DNA of 64,000 bases from the NCBI GenBank assembly GCA_025062045.1, contig JANXAF010000004.1, positions 1 to 64,000 on the forward strand, in the 5' to 3' direction. Source of the stretch: Thermodesulfobacteriota bacterium. Its GTDB lineage: Bacteria; Desulfobacterota; Syntrophorhabdia; Syntrophorhabdales; JANXAF01. Positions 42,569 through 50,556 of the stretch are shown piece after piece (the stretch's first letter is position 1; each line of letters starts with the position of its first letter). The position numbers and the translations under genes were made by a program. Under the pieces are notes generated by a model. That model was not told where the DNA came from and ran no database searches. It saw only the letters and a list, made by a program, of their open reading frames with translations.

Positions 42569-43523
42569 GCGGGTCTTATTACTTTTCCCGATGCTAATAG
42601 GCATCACCCTCGTTTCTTTCTTCGTAATTCGTCTTGCTCCTGGTGAGCCAGGAATGATGGAATTAGAGATGACCCCTAAGATTTCTAAAGAAGCAAGAGA
42701 AAGGATAAGGGCTTACTACGGCCTCGATAAACCCATCCACGTCCAGTATTGGCTTTGGCTCAAAAGAATCGTAAAGCTAGACTTTGGAATCTCTTTTAGT
42801 CCAGACAGAAGGCCCGTAATCGAAAAGATCAAAGAGAGGCTTCCAATTACAGTGCTCATAAATGTCACTTCCATGGTTATTATATTTTTGGTCGGAATAC
42901 CTATAGGTGTATACTGCGCAAGATATAAGGATTCGTTTCTAGATAGATCACTTACAGCTTTTGTCTTTGCGGGCTACGCCGCTCCCACCTTTTGGATTGC
43001 CCTCCTCCTCATGATCGTTTTCGGTGTGTATCTAGAACTCTTACCCATATCTGGCATCAGATCACTCAATTTTGAAGAGTTGACTCCTTTGGAAAAGGTT
43101 TTGGATGTGGCAAAGCATCTTCTGCTTCCAGTCTTTGTATCTGCTTTAGGAGGGATTGCGGGAATCTCAAGGTTTATGAAGAACAGCCTTTTGGAGGTTT
43201 TAAGCCAAGATTACATAAGGACAGCCTATGCAAAAGGTTTGCCGGAAAAGCTCGTTCTTAGAAAGCATGCGTTAAGAAACGCTCTCCTTCCAGTAATCAC
43301 TATTCTTGGGCTTTCGATTCCAGGACTCATAGGTGGTAGCGTGATATTTGAAAGTATCTTTTCCATACCAGGGATGGGTCAACTGTTTTACATGAGCGTT
43401 ATGGCTAGGGACTATCCCACCATAATGGGGATCCTTGTCATAGGAGCCTTTCTTACTTTGGTCGGTAATCTTCTCGCAGATATAGCGTACGCCATATTTG
43501 ACCCAAGAATAAGAGCGGAATAG
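42549..43523 (+). CDS. ABC transporter permease, DppB/OppB family
   Basis: The 324 residues start [34 protein letters not shown], the conserved N-terminus of DppB-type permeases. Six membrane helices are visible. The EAA loop ([28 protein letters not shown], cut here only for naming) lies near 222-250 and contacts an ATPase. It is expected to pair with a DppC-type permease, which is not present downstream; the next gene is convergent and begins within 7 bp. The partner and ATPase genes must be elsewhere, or the system is incomplete. Confidence 0.92.
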   Translation: MLRFILKRVLLLFPMLIGITLVSFFVIRLAPGEPGMMELEMTPKISKEARERIRAYYGLDKPIHVQYWLWLKRIVKLDFGISFSPDRRPVIEKIKERLPITVLINVTSMVIIFLVGIPIGVYCARYKDSFLDRSLTAFVFAGYAAPTFWIALLLMIVFGVYLELLPISGIRSLNFEELTPLEKVLDVAKHLLLPVFVSALGGIAGISRFMKNSLLEVLSQDYIRTAYAKGLPEKLVLRKHALRNALLPVITILGLSIPGLIGGSVIFESIFSIPGMGQLFYMSVMARDYPTIMGILVIGAFLTLVGNLLADIAYAIFDPRIRAE

Positions 43524-43529
43524 ACGACG

Positions 43530-44465
43530 TCATTTTTCTTCTATTGAAATGTGTGGAATAGACCTCAAATTTTTGAGAAAGAATTCCCTTTTCTCTCTTG
43601 GAAAGTAAACGTTGTATGTGCCTTTTGGAAGAGAATACTTCCTCATGTGGAGGTTTAAGTATCGGAAGGCCCGATACGGAAGGCCCATGGAGCTTGCAAG
43701 GATTGATGTGTGGAGTTCCTTGTCTAGTCGAATAGTTATCGAATCGATTGAAAGCTCCTTGTAGCCATCCTTTTCATCCACTTTTATCCCGTATCTTTCT
43801 CTGTTTTCGAAAATCTCTTTTAAAGCCACGATCCTAAAAATGTACCTTTCTGTTTCTTCAGGAAGGTAAAGATCGAAGAAGTCTTTTGTGTTTTGATTCT
43901 GAATAGCCTCTTTTACCCTTTTTAATCCTGCGTTGTACGCAGCGCAGGCCAAAAACCAGTCCTTGAACTCCTCGTGCAATTTTTTAAGATGTAGGAGCGC
44001 TATTTGGGTGGATCTCACAATGTCGTATCTCTCATCTATGGTATCGTTTATTATCAGCCCTTCCTGTTTTCCTGTCTCTTTTATAAACTGCCATAATCCT
44101 TGTGCTTCTGCCTTCGATACTGCCCGCGGATTAAGGTAGCTTTCAGCAATAACAAGGTAGATTAGATCATGATGGAGTCCTATTCTTTTGATCTCTTCTT
44201 CGATGAGCCTTCTGTACTGAAAGTATCTTTTGACAATAATGTAAAGAAGCCCTCTTTTGTCCAGAAATTGGAAAAATTCCCGCTCGAACCTTTCTTTTAT
44301 ATCGTCTCTCGAAAGATCGATCTTTGTATCGAAAAGGTAGAGAGTGTGCCTTAGATGGGTTATTGTGTATAAATCTCTTTCACTTTTTTCCGGTTTTGGA
44401 TAGGCGGAAGACGAAAGAATAAAAAGGGCAGTGAGAAGGGATAAATATAAAGGAACAATCCGCAT
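43530..44465 (-). CDS. Lytic transglycosylase, MltD/Slt-like
   Basis: A signal peptide (about 1-22, ending SSSAYP) is followed by a helical region and an SLT domain (about 85-215). This domain shows LIYLVIAESYLNPRAVSKAEAQ with the catalytic Glu, GLWQFIKETGKQEGL, and AAYNAGLKRVKEA. The C-terminal 90 residues are shorter than the LysM tails of MltD and have no clear LysM repeats. It should cleave peptidoglycan between MurNAc and GlcNAc, giving anhydro-muropeptides, in the periplasm. It follows the 77-residue protein gene by 8 bp in the modE-tatC unit. Confidence 0.85.
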   Translation of the reverse strand: MRIVPLYLSLLTALFILSSSAYPKPEKSERDLYTITHLRHTLYLFDTKIDLSRDDIKERFEREFFQFLDKRGLLYIIVKRYFQYRRLIEEEIKRIGLHHDLIYLVIAESYLNPRAVSKAEAQGLWQFIKETGKQEGLIINDTIDERYDIVRSTQIALLHLKKLHEEFKDWFLACAAYNAGLKRVKEAIQNQNTKDFFDLYLPEETERYIFRIVALKEIFENRERYGIKVDEKDGYKELSIDSITIRLDKELHTSILASSMGLPYRAFRYLNLHMRKYSLPKGTYNVYFPREKREFFLKNLRSIPHISIEEK

Positions 44466-44473
44466 CGAGTCTT

Positions 44474-44707
44474 TTAGGCAAGCTCCTTTATCATCCTATT
44501 TAAAACCCCGAGCCTTGTGGCCATTCTCTCGATTACATTTTTGAGATCATACTCGATGTCACCCATCCCGAGCTTTGGGTCGAGAGTTTTTTTATGGATT
44601 CTCTCCAGATCCTTCTTCCAAAACTCTATAATTTCTGCCTCTTTTTTTAAAAGTTCAAGTTCCATTCTTTTTCTCAATAACCTTATCTCCTTTTCACCGA
44701 TCTCCAC
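44474..44707 (-). CDS. Small helical protein (77 aa), unknown
   Basis: This 77-residue, highly charged protein is almost entirely predicted helix (for example LRKRMELELLKKEAEIIEFWKKDLERI), with heptad-like spacing in the first 40 residues. There is no signal peptide, Cys or recognisable domain. It overlaps the tatC end by 14 bp, and the lytic transglycosylase gene starts 8 bp later. I do not recognise a family. The overlap and conserved-looking coding pattern make it likely to be a real gene. Confidence 0.6.
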   Translation of the reverse strand: MEIGEKEIRLLRKRMELELLKKEAEIIEFWKKDLERIHKKTLDPKLGMGDIEYDLKNVIERMATRLGVLNRMIKELA

Positions 44708-45395
44708 TCCGTCTCCTCCTCAATTCATCCATCTTTACCATAAGAGACCCAACCTCGTAAAGTAGGTAAGTCGGTCCTGCGAGAAGAAGCATGTTATAAA
44801 CATCGGGTGTAGGTGTTATGACTGCCGCAAATATCGTGATAAGTAAGATGGCCAATCTCCTATGTTTTGCCAGTGTATCATACTTTATCAGTCCGAGCTT
44901 ACGGAGTAGGAGAAGGAGAATGGGGGTTTGAAAAGTAAGGCCAAAAGCGAAAATAAATGCTCCGGAAAAGACGATGTATCTTTCTATTGAGATGAAAGGT
45001 TTTACGTGTTCGCCTCCATATCCCAAAAGAAACATGATTCCAGATTTGAGCACAAATAGATAGCAGAAGAGAGACCCTAAGTAGAATAGAACGCCAGCCG
45101 CCAAAAAGTAGTAAAAGCTGATTCTGAATGTGGGTTTGAGGTTCTTCCACACTATAAAAAGGATAAAGGGAACAGAAAAAAAAGTTCCGGAAAGCAAAGC
45201 AAGTTCTACCATAGAGAAGAAGACTTCTGGAAGAGTGAAATAGTAAAGCTTTATACCGACTACTTTTGTGAGCAGAGAAAAAAGATCTTTGGCAAAAAAA
45301 AAGCTGACTAGAGAGACGATCCCGATTACTAGAAGAGAGTGAAGTACAGACCTTCTAACCCCTCCAAGAAAAACTATCAATCTTTCCCTTTCCAT
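44694..45395 (-). CDS. tatC: Sec-independent protein translocase TatC
   Basis: Six membrane helices and the TatC signatures fit. A first helix follows a basic N-terminus, GIMFLLGYGGEHVKPFISIERYI gives the periplasmic loop and Glu-containing helix, FGLTFQTPILLLLL follows, and ITPTPDVYNMLLLAGPTYLLYE matches the C-terminal TatC pattern (T-P-x-D near residue 195-200). At 233 residues it is near the usual 240-260. TatC binds twin-Arg signal peptides and exports folded proteins. No tatA or tatB adjoins; they must be elsewhere. It lies 7 bp after the modE-like gene. Confidence 0.93.
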   Translation of the reverse strand: MERERLIVFLGGVRRSVLHSLLVIGIVSLVSFFFAKDLFSLLTKVVGIKLYYFTLPEVFFSMVELALLSGTFFSVPFILFIVWKNLKPTFRISFYYFLAAGVLFYLGSLFCYLFVLKSGIMFLLGYGGEHVKPFISIERYIVFSGAFIFAFGLTFQTPILLLLLRKLGLIKYDTLAKHRRLAILLITIFAAVITPTPDVYNMLLLAGPTYLLYEVGSLMVKMDELRRRRSGDR

Positions 45396-45402
45396 TTGGA
45401 GT

Positions 45403-45747
45403 CTAGTCTTTTTTTAGAGTTGAACCGAAATGTCTCTGGAATGCCTCTTCGACGAGATTTTTCACTTCTTCCCGGAATTTCTCGTATCTTATTAAAAAAG
45501 CTTTACCCTTTTCCGTAACTGAAGAACCACCCCCTCTTTTCCCTCCGCTTTTCCTCTCTAAGAGTTTGAAGCCGAGTCTTTGCTCGCAGTTATCTATGAT
45601 TTGCCAGGCTTTCCTGTAAGAGATTCCCATATTTTTTGCCGCTTTGGAGAGGGAACCTGTCTTTTCTACGTGTTTTAAGAGGTTATAGGGTCCTTCTCCG
45701 AAGGCTTTACCACCTTCGTCGAGCCATATTCGATATAAAGCTTTCAT
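45403..45747 (-). CDS. ModE-type winged-helix regulator without molybdate-binding domains
   Basis: The 114 residues match the N-terminal half of ModE: LLKHVEKTGSLSKAAKNMGISYRKAWQIIDN (helix-turn-helix) and LLERKSGGKRGGGSSVTEKGKAFL (wing, where the Gly-rich turn is diagnostic). The molybdate-binding MOP domains are missing, as in many short ModE-like proteins. It may control molybdenum-enzyme or metal genes; a molybdopterin enzyme gene is about 8 kb away, but no link is shown. The start ATG sits at the predicted transcription start, so a leaderless mRNA is likely. Confidence 0.85.
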   Translation of the reverse strand: MKALYRIWLDEGGKAFGEGPYNLLKHVEKTGSLSKAAKNMGISYRKAWQIIDNCEQRLGFKLLERKSGGKRGGGSSVTEKGKAFLIRYEKFREEVKNLVEEAFQRHFGSTLKKD

Positions 45748-45753
45748 ATACGA

Positions 45754-45782
45754 ATTGTAAAGTATGAGGGGGACAGTGTCAA
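45754..45782 (-). promoter_or_regulatory. Near-consensus promoter of the modE-tatC unit
   Basis: On the minus strand TTGACA (45777-45782) and TACAAT (45754-45759) are separated by exactly 17 bp. Six bases lie between the -10 box and the ATG (45747), so the A of ATG is the expected first base of the mRNA. No Shine-Dalgarno is possible. Confidence 0.75.
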
Positions 45783-45928
45783 TTTTTTGTTGAAAAGGAA
45801 GGCCCTATGGTAGAAAATAGATTTTAGTAGACGAAAAGTGAAGTCAAGAGCGCGAGGTTTTAAATCGCAGTCTTTTTAGGCTTTTTTGCCGCTTTTACGG
45901 GATTTTATCAGAATTCTGGGAGGTCCGC

Positions 45929-46471
45929 ATGGCAGAGATAAAAAGCTCAATTGAGATAGCGATGGAAAAGACGAAACATCTCATCATGAGCGAGGAGGAA
46001 AGAAGGGAGCAGGAAAGAAAGGATTTGGAAAATAGAACCAGGATCACACTTAGAAAATTCAAGGAGAAATACCTAGATAGGGACGATGTTATACGAGAGT
46101 TTGAAAGCCTAAAAGACAAATCGCAAAAAAAAATCTTCATTGAGGTTCTTTTAGACGAACTTGACCCCATGGAAGAAAGTGAGCACATACTTTCGATCCT
46201 TGAACTCATAGATGAGAGGACAAAGAGGATGGTTGAGGAGATCCTAAGTTCGACGAAGAAGGCTTTCAAAGAAGAACTTGAAAAAAGAGAGATGATCGTT
46301 CGAGAAAGGATCAGACAGAGACTGAAAGAGGAGGGACTTGAAGGGGATTCAATAATAATAAACATTAGCTCCTGGCCCGAATACGATGAAGCGTTAAGCG
46401 AGGTTCAAAATATTTTCAGAAGAAGAATGGAGACCTGGAAAGAGAGAGTTCTTTCCGAGCTCCCCATCTAG
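45929..46471 (+). CDS. Conserved-looking coiled-coil protein (180 aa), unknown
   Basis: The ATG has GGGAGG 7 nt upstream. The sequence is highly charged and helical. It contains a helix-rich centre (SLKDKSQKKIFIEVLLDELD, SILELIDERTKRMVEEIL) that resembles a short bundle, and a long basic/acidic coil from 110 to 145. A final SWPEYDEAL segment follows. There is no signal peptide or membrane helix. I do not recognise a family. It is 1 bp before the THEP1-type NTPase gene and probably forms an operon with it. Confidence 0.7.
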   Translation: MAEIKSSIEIAMEKTKHLIMSEEERREQERKDLENRTRITLRKFKEKYLDRDDVIREFESLKDKSQKKIFIEVLLDELDPMEESEHILSILELIDERTKRMVEEILSSTKKAFKEELEKREMIVRERIRQRLKEEGLEGDSIIINISSWPEYDEALSEVQNIFRRRMETWKERVLSELPI

Positions 46472-46472
46472 T

Positions 46473-47048
46473 ATGTCTTCAAAGAAGATAGTTCTTACAG
46501 GCAGACCAGGTGTGGGTAAAACGACGATAGTCAAAAACGTTGTGAAAGCCCTCGGTGGATCGGTTCTTGGCTTCTGGACAGAGGAAATAAGGGATCCCGA
46601 AGGCGTAAAAAGAATCGGATTCAGCCTAAACACTACGGAGGGTGAAAGGATTGTATTTTCTAGTGTTAATATAGTCTCTCCTTTCAAGGTTGGAAAATAC
46701 GGGGTCGATGTTTTAATTTTCGAAAAACATGCCCTACCGCTTCTTAAAAAGGCTAAAAAAGAAAAAAAGAGCCTGATTGTAATAGACGAGATTGGAAAAA
46801 TGGAGCTTTTTTCGAACAAATTCGCAGAAATAGCCGAAAAAATAGTCTTCGAATGCGAAAATCCCTTCCTCGGAACTATACCCTCTTTCGACGTTCATCC
46901 TTTGGTTCATAAAATAAGGAATTCTAGAAAGGTCACGCTATTTCACGTAAGTGAGAGAACGCGAGCCTATATTGGAAAAGAGATTCTCATGCTTTTTACG
47001 AATTTAAGTGGTTCTCCAGATACAGTAGAATCTCAGTTAGGTTCTTAA
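46473..47048 (+). CDS. THEP1-type nucleoside-triphosphatase
   Basis: The 191-residue P-loop protein begins KKIVLTGRPGVGKTTIVKNV (Walker A) and has GFWTEEIRD, then LIVIDEIGKMELFSNKF (Walker B with the family signature DEIGKME near 113), matching the NTPase_1/THEP1 family (Pfam PF03266). The family shows slow NTP hydrolysis, and a role in tRNA or nucleotide handling is suggested but not settled. The gene's last 53 bp overlap the convergent HAD phosphatase gene. It follows the coiled-coil gene immediately. Confidence 0.88.
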   Translation: MSSKKIVLTGRPGVGKTTIVKNVVKALGGSVLGFWTEEIRDPEGVKRIGFSLNTTEGERIVFSSVNIVSPFKVGKYGVDVLIFEKHALPLLKKAKKEKKSLIVIDEIGKMELFSNKFAEIAEKIVFECENPFLGTIPSFDVHPLVHKIRNSRKVTLFHVSERTRAYIGKEILMLFTNLSGSPDTVESQLGS

Positions 47049-47562
47049 AGAGAAGAAGGTCGAAATTTCGATTCCACGGGTACTCGATACCTAAAGCCAT
47101 GATACCAAAACTTTTAGCCTTCTCATGGACGAACGGTGAATCGTCAACGACAAGATCGACTGAGCCAAAAAGCACGGTCTTGTCGTAACTTAAGTGGAGT
47201 TCATCGAAGGGGAGGTCGTGCTTTTTGAGCCATCTTAAAGTGGCCTCCTCTGCACTTCTATTTCTGTGGCTTCCTATCACTATTTTTAGCCCGAGCGCCC
47301 TTATCCCTTCTAAAAACCTCTTTGCATCCGGAAAAACCCCATACTCGTCTTGTCTTTTGTGTATTTCCTCTATAACACCGTAAAAAACTTCGGCGGAAAC
47401 GTAATCTTTAAAAAAGTCCCATCTTAACCAGGATTGAGGAGGCGGCACTGATGGGTTTATAAGTTTAAGTTTCTCATAAAGGAGGGGTGCAAAGTCCCAA
47501 AGGGTGTTATCGATGTCGATTAAAGCCCGCCTTATCTTTTCATTAGAAAATTGGGAAGCCAT
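46996..47562 (-). CDS. HAD-family phosphatase (5'-nucleotidase-like)
   Basis: The HAD motifs are DIDNTLWD (motif I, residues 16-23, with nucleophile Asp and acid Asp), VIGSHRNR (motif II) and VDLVVDDSPF (motif IV) in 188 residues. The cap looks like that of bacterial 5'(3')-deoxyribonucleotidases. It is expected to hydrolyse a phosphate monoester in the cytoplasm. The start overlaps the end of the TRAP permease gene by 31 bp; no alternative in-frame start lies downstream before motif I. The 3' end overlaps the convergent NTPase gene by 53 bp. Confidence 0.8.
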   Translation of the reverse strand: MASQFSNEKIRRALIDIDNTLWDFAPLLYEKLKLINPSVPPPQSWLRWDFFKDYVSAEVFYGVIEEIHKRQDEYGVFPDAKRFLEGIRALGLKIVIGSHRNRSAEEATLRWLKKHDLPFDELHLSYDKTVLFGSVDLVVDDSPFVHEKAKSFGIMALGIEYPWNRNFDLLLFKNLTEILLYLENHLNS

Positions 47563-48836
47563 AGCGCAATCTCAGGAAAGAGAAATAAAAGGACAAGCGC
47601 AAGGACGAGGGCAGAAAGAAAAGGAACAACACCCCTGTATATTGTTCCGAACTTAAGACCTGTTATGTTACCGAGTATGAAAACGTATATTGCAATAGGC
47701 GGAATCAGTCCTCCGATCATCAAAGTTACACAGATCATAATACCGAACCATGTGGGATCATAGCCGAGCGCAACGACTGTCGGAAAAAAGACAGGGGTAG
47801 CAAGAACCATGAATGCTAGATCATCCATAATTGAACCGCCAATAAGGTAAAAAAAGACTATAACCACCATTATAAGCGTTTTTTCAACGGGCAACCCGGC
47901 TGCCCATTTTGCGGCAATCATTGGGATCTCTGTTATGGCCAGAAAATGACCGAAGATTGTGGAACCTGCTATAAGCATAAGGACCATGATCGACGTTCTG
48001 AGAGCCCCTTTAAGAGACCTACAGAGCATGTCGAAATTGACTTCCCTTCTTACGAGAGCGAGCAAAAACATAGAGACTGTGCCAATCGTTCCAGCCTCAG
48101 TGGGGCTAAAAAAGCCGGTTATCATCCCACCTATGACAATTCCAAATATGATAACTATAATCAAAGCCTCAGGTACAGCGGAAAGCCTTTCCTTCCAGGT
48201 AGCCTTCTCGGCCCGTGGTGCAACATCCGGTTTGATTAGTACCCAGCCGGCAACAACAAGCATAAAGAGTAATGCAATCATGAGGGATGGCACTATTCCA
48301 GCAACAAAGAGTCTACCTATCGATTCTTCAACCTGGATCCCGTAAATAATAAGCACGGTGCTCGGTGGAAGAATCATCCCAAGCGTGCTTACGGATGCTA
48401 TAGTTCCTGAGGATAGTTCCTTTTTGTAGTTGTATCTGTCCATCTCAGGCATGGCGAGATTGGAAAAAGTACCTATCGTTGCAAGGCTTGAACCAGACAT
48501 AGCCTTAAAAGCCGTTGCTCCAACTATAGTTGTCATTGCAAGCCCGCCTGGTATATGACCGAACCACGTGTGGGCTCCCTGGTACAACCTTTTTGCTATG
48601 TTTGTATTGGAGGCTATCTCGCCCATGAGTATAAAAAGGGGGATAACCGTATAACTATAAGTTGTGAACGTATCAAAGAAATCCTTGATTACAAGATTCG
48701 ATGCAGCGGAAAATCCCATAAGTTTCGTAAAGCCTATAAATCCTGCAATTATCATACAATAGGCCATTTCAAGGCCGGTTAGGAATAGAAATAGTAGTAA
48801 GAGAATGCAATATATTCCGACTTCGACATCGGTCAT
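47532..48836 (-). CDS. dctM: TRAP transporter large permease DctM
   Basis: About 12 membrane helices and the DctM pattern are visible in 434 residues: MGEIASNTNIAKRLYQGAHTWFGHIPGGLAMTTI (near 66-100), AFKAMSGSSLATIGTF, and SVSTLGMILPPSTVLIIYGI near 150. It is the main Na+-coupled transport subunit. Its start overlaps dctQ by 4 bp. With dctQ and dctP upstream the set is complete. The organic-acid substrate is not evident, though acetyl-CoA synthetase lies across the divergent promoter region. Confidence 0.95.
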   Translation of the reverse strand: MTDVEVGIYCILLLLFLFLTGLEMAYCMIIAGFIGFTKLMGFSAASNLVIKDFFDTFTTYSYTVIPLFILMGEIASNTNIAKRLYQGAHTWFGHIPGGLAMTTIVGATAFKAMSGSSLATIGTFSNLAMPEMDRYNYKKELSSGTIASVSTLGMILPPSTVLIIYGIQVEESIGRLFVAGIVPSLMIALLFMLVVAGWVLIKPDVAPRAEKATWKERLSAVPEALIIVIIFGIVIGGMITGFFSPTEAGTIGTVSMFLLALVRREVNFDMLCRSLKGALRTSIMVLMLIAGSTIFGHFLAITEIPMIAAKWAAGLPVEKTLIMVVIVFFYLIGGSIMDDLAFMVLATPVFFPTVVALGYDPTWFGIMICVTLMIGGLIPPIAIYVFILGNITGLKFGTIYRGVVPFLSALVLALVLLFLFPEIALWLPNFLMKR

Positions 48837-49321
48837 CGCTTTTCTCCTTTTGTCTTTATCCTTTCGATTAAATCAGAAAAGATGACAAGACTTTGGATAA
48901 AAAAACTGAAAGAAAGCGCAAAAGCGAAAGGATAGTAAGGGATCCGGAAACTCGCTGTCCTCTCCCCGGAACGCTTTACATCGAATCCGTAAATAAAGAA
49001 GTTATAGGCGATAAAGAGAAAGAGGATGACACCGATGATTCTAGTAATTATGGTTATGACCCTTTTTTTTCTGGGGTCGATTCTCTCGATTACTAAATCA
49101 ACTAAAACCTGCGCCCCAAGCAATGTCCCATATGGAACAGCGAAGGAGAAGACTATACACCCGCCATATTGGATAATTTCCATTGAACCCGTAATAGGAT
49201 AGCCAAAATTTCTCAAAATCACATCGATAAGAGTAAGGATAACCATGAAAGAAAGGCAAGCCCCTGAAATGACGTACATGTATCTACTTACTGTCGAAGA
49301 AAAATCTTTGAAAGTGGTCAT
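48833..49321 (-). CDS. dctQ: TRAP transporter small permease DctQ
   Basis: Four membrane helices are predicted in 162 residues. The conserved helix turn VILRNFGYPITGSMEIIQYGG (short DctQ motif) and RVITIITRIIGVILFLFIAYNFF follow the family. The ATG at 49321 is chosen because GGGGAG lies just upstream; a TTG 12 bases earlier is the alternative. The ribosome site overlaps the T-run side of a hairpin between dctP and dctQ, so translation and termination may interact. Its end overlaps dctM by 4 bp. Confidence 0.88.
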   Translation of the reverse strand: MTTFKDFSSTVSRYMYVISGACLSFMVILTLIDVILRNFGYPITGSMEIIQYGGCIVFSFAVPYGTLLGAQVLVDLVIERIDPRKKRVITIITRIIGVILFLFIAYNFFIYGFDVKRSGERTASFRIPYYPFAFALSFSFFIQSLVIFSDLIERIKTKGEKR

Positions 49322-49331
49322 GATCTCCCCC

Positions 49332-49360
49332 AAAAAAGAAGGGGAGGGTTACCCCTCCCC
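49332..49360 (-). terminator. Hairpin with T-run between dctP and dctQ (attenuator)
   Basis: The minus strand reads GGGGAGGGGTAACCCTCCCC, then TTCTTTTTT. The 8-bp G/C stem followed by a T-rich run is a rho-independent terminator located 14 bp after the dctP stop and directly before the dctQ ribosome site. Partial termination here would give more DctP than permease. Confidence 0.8.
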
Positions 49361-49373
49361 GGCTCGCCAATTC

Positions 49374-50384
49374 TTAGTACTTGAAGGTCCGTAGAAAATC
49401 CTGGCAGAACTTTAAAGCCTCATCCCCTGGGAGGCCCTTAGCCTTTGTAGTCTTTACGTATTCGTCGAGTATCGGTTTCATTTTTTTTGCCGTCTCTTCC
49501 TCTTCCTGTTTCGATACTGTCACAAACTTCACTCCCTTGCTGATGGCGAAATCTTTTGCCTTTTTGTCGAGCTCAACCCACTGTTTTCCTATTCTGTCGT
49601 TGAATTCATCGCTTATCTTCTCTATGGCCTTCTGATCCTCAGGAGAAAGTTTATTCCATTTTTCCTTATTCATAATCACATACTGGGACGTAAGATAAGA
49701 TATGGCGAAGTTTTCAATTACTGTTGAGACAACCTCAGCGATCCTAAAGCCCTGAAGAGCTTCAAGCGGAAAAAGAGTTCCGTCAACAACTCCTCTAGAT
49801 AGCGCATCGTAAACCTCAGTAACAGGCATGGTTACCGGAGCTGCACCCAAAGCTTTAACTATCGGTGCGTTTTCCGCATTGGCCCTAATTCTTAAACCCT
49901 TTATATCTTCTGTGGAATTCGCAGGTTTTTTGGTAAAGATAAATCCCGGTGCTGCACCATGGAGGAAAAGGACCTTTACGTCATCGAATTCTTTAGGTCT
50001 GAACTTCTTATAATAAGCATTTGCAAGTTTACTTCCCTGATATCCATCCTTATATCCGAGGGGCAACTGCAACACCTCTGAAAGGGGAAGCCTTCCCGGA
50101 GAGTATGCTAAAAGGGCAGTACCGATATCCACAACACCTTTCACAGTGTTATCGTATACTTGCATGGGTGGCGAAAGCGTATTACTTGCAAATACCGTGA
50201 CAGTAACCCGTCCGTTGGTGGCCTTTTCTATTTCCTTTCCGAACTCTTCAAAAAGCTTGGTGTGTGGATGATGCGGTGGCCACATGACAGAAAGTCGAAG
50301 CTTCATCTGAGCATAGGAAGAACTAACAAGCGCAAAGAGAAACGTAGCAAGGGCAAAAAAGAGAATCAACCTTGTCCTAGTCAT
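49374..50384 (-). CDS. dctP: TRAP transporter substrate-binding protein DctP
   Basis: A signal peptide (MTRTRLILFF onwards) ends at SYA before Gln26. The mature domain has HPHTKLFEEFGKEIEKATNGRV, then GLRIRANAENAPIVKALGAAPVTMPVTEVYDALSRGVVDG with the TRAP signature Arg (IRAN) that binds carboxylate substrates. The ATG 50384 is preferred because GGAGGG lies 6 nt upstream; a longer frame starts 30 bases earlier without one. DctP captures an organic acid in the periplasm for the DctQM permease encoded downstream after an attenuator hairpin. Confidence 0.93.
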   Translation of the reverse strand: MTRTRLILFFALATFLFALVSSSYAQMKLRLSVMWPPHHPHTKLFEEFGKEIEKATNGRVTVTVFASNTLSPPMQVYDNTVKGVVDIGTALLAYSPGRLPLSEVLQLPLGYKDGYQGSKLANAYYKKFRPKEFDDVKVLFLHGAAPGFIFTKKPANSTEDIKGLRIRANAENAPIVKALGAAPVTMPVTEVYDALSRGVVDGTLFPLEALQGFRIAEVVSTVIENFAISYLTSQYVIMNKEKWNKLSPEDQKAIEKISDEFNDRIGKQWVELDKKAKDFAISKGVKFVTVSKQEEEETAKKMKPILDEYVKTTKAKGLPGDEALKFCQDFLRTFKY

Positions 50385-50413
50385 AGATCCCTCCTTCGGC
50401 ATTGATTTTTGCA

Positions 50414-50443
50414 TAAATAACAGTTTTTTGTACGAAGAGTCAA
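50414..50443 (-). promoter_or_regulatory. Promoter of the dctPQM operon
   Basis: On the minus strand TTGACT (50438-50443) and TATTTA (50414-50419) are 18 bp apart, about 30 bases before the dctP start and upstream of a clear ribosome site. Confidence 0.45.
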
Positions 50444-50498
50444 GAAGTTAATGAATGTTTGTAATCAGGCAGTGATCGAAGAGATTGAAGTTTTTGCC

Positions 50499-50528
50499 TT
50501 GACACGAAAAATGACTGTGTAATAGAAT
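50499..50528 (+). promoter_or_regulatory. Promoter of the MFS transporter-acsA unit
   Basis: TTGACA (50499-50504) and TAGAAT (50523-50528) are 18 bp apart. The -10 box overlaps the upstream ATG at 50527, so transcription would begin near 50535. This is evidence that translation starts at the internal ATG 50557 instead. Confidence 0.6.
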
Positions 50529-50556
50529 GAAAGTGAAAAAAAGCACAAGGTCGGCA

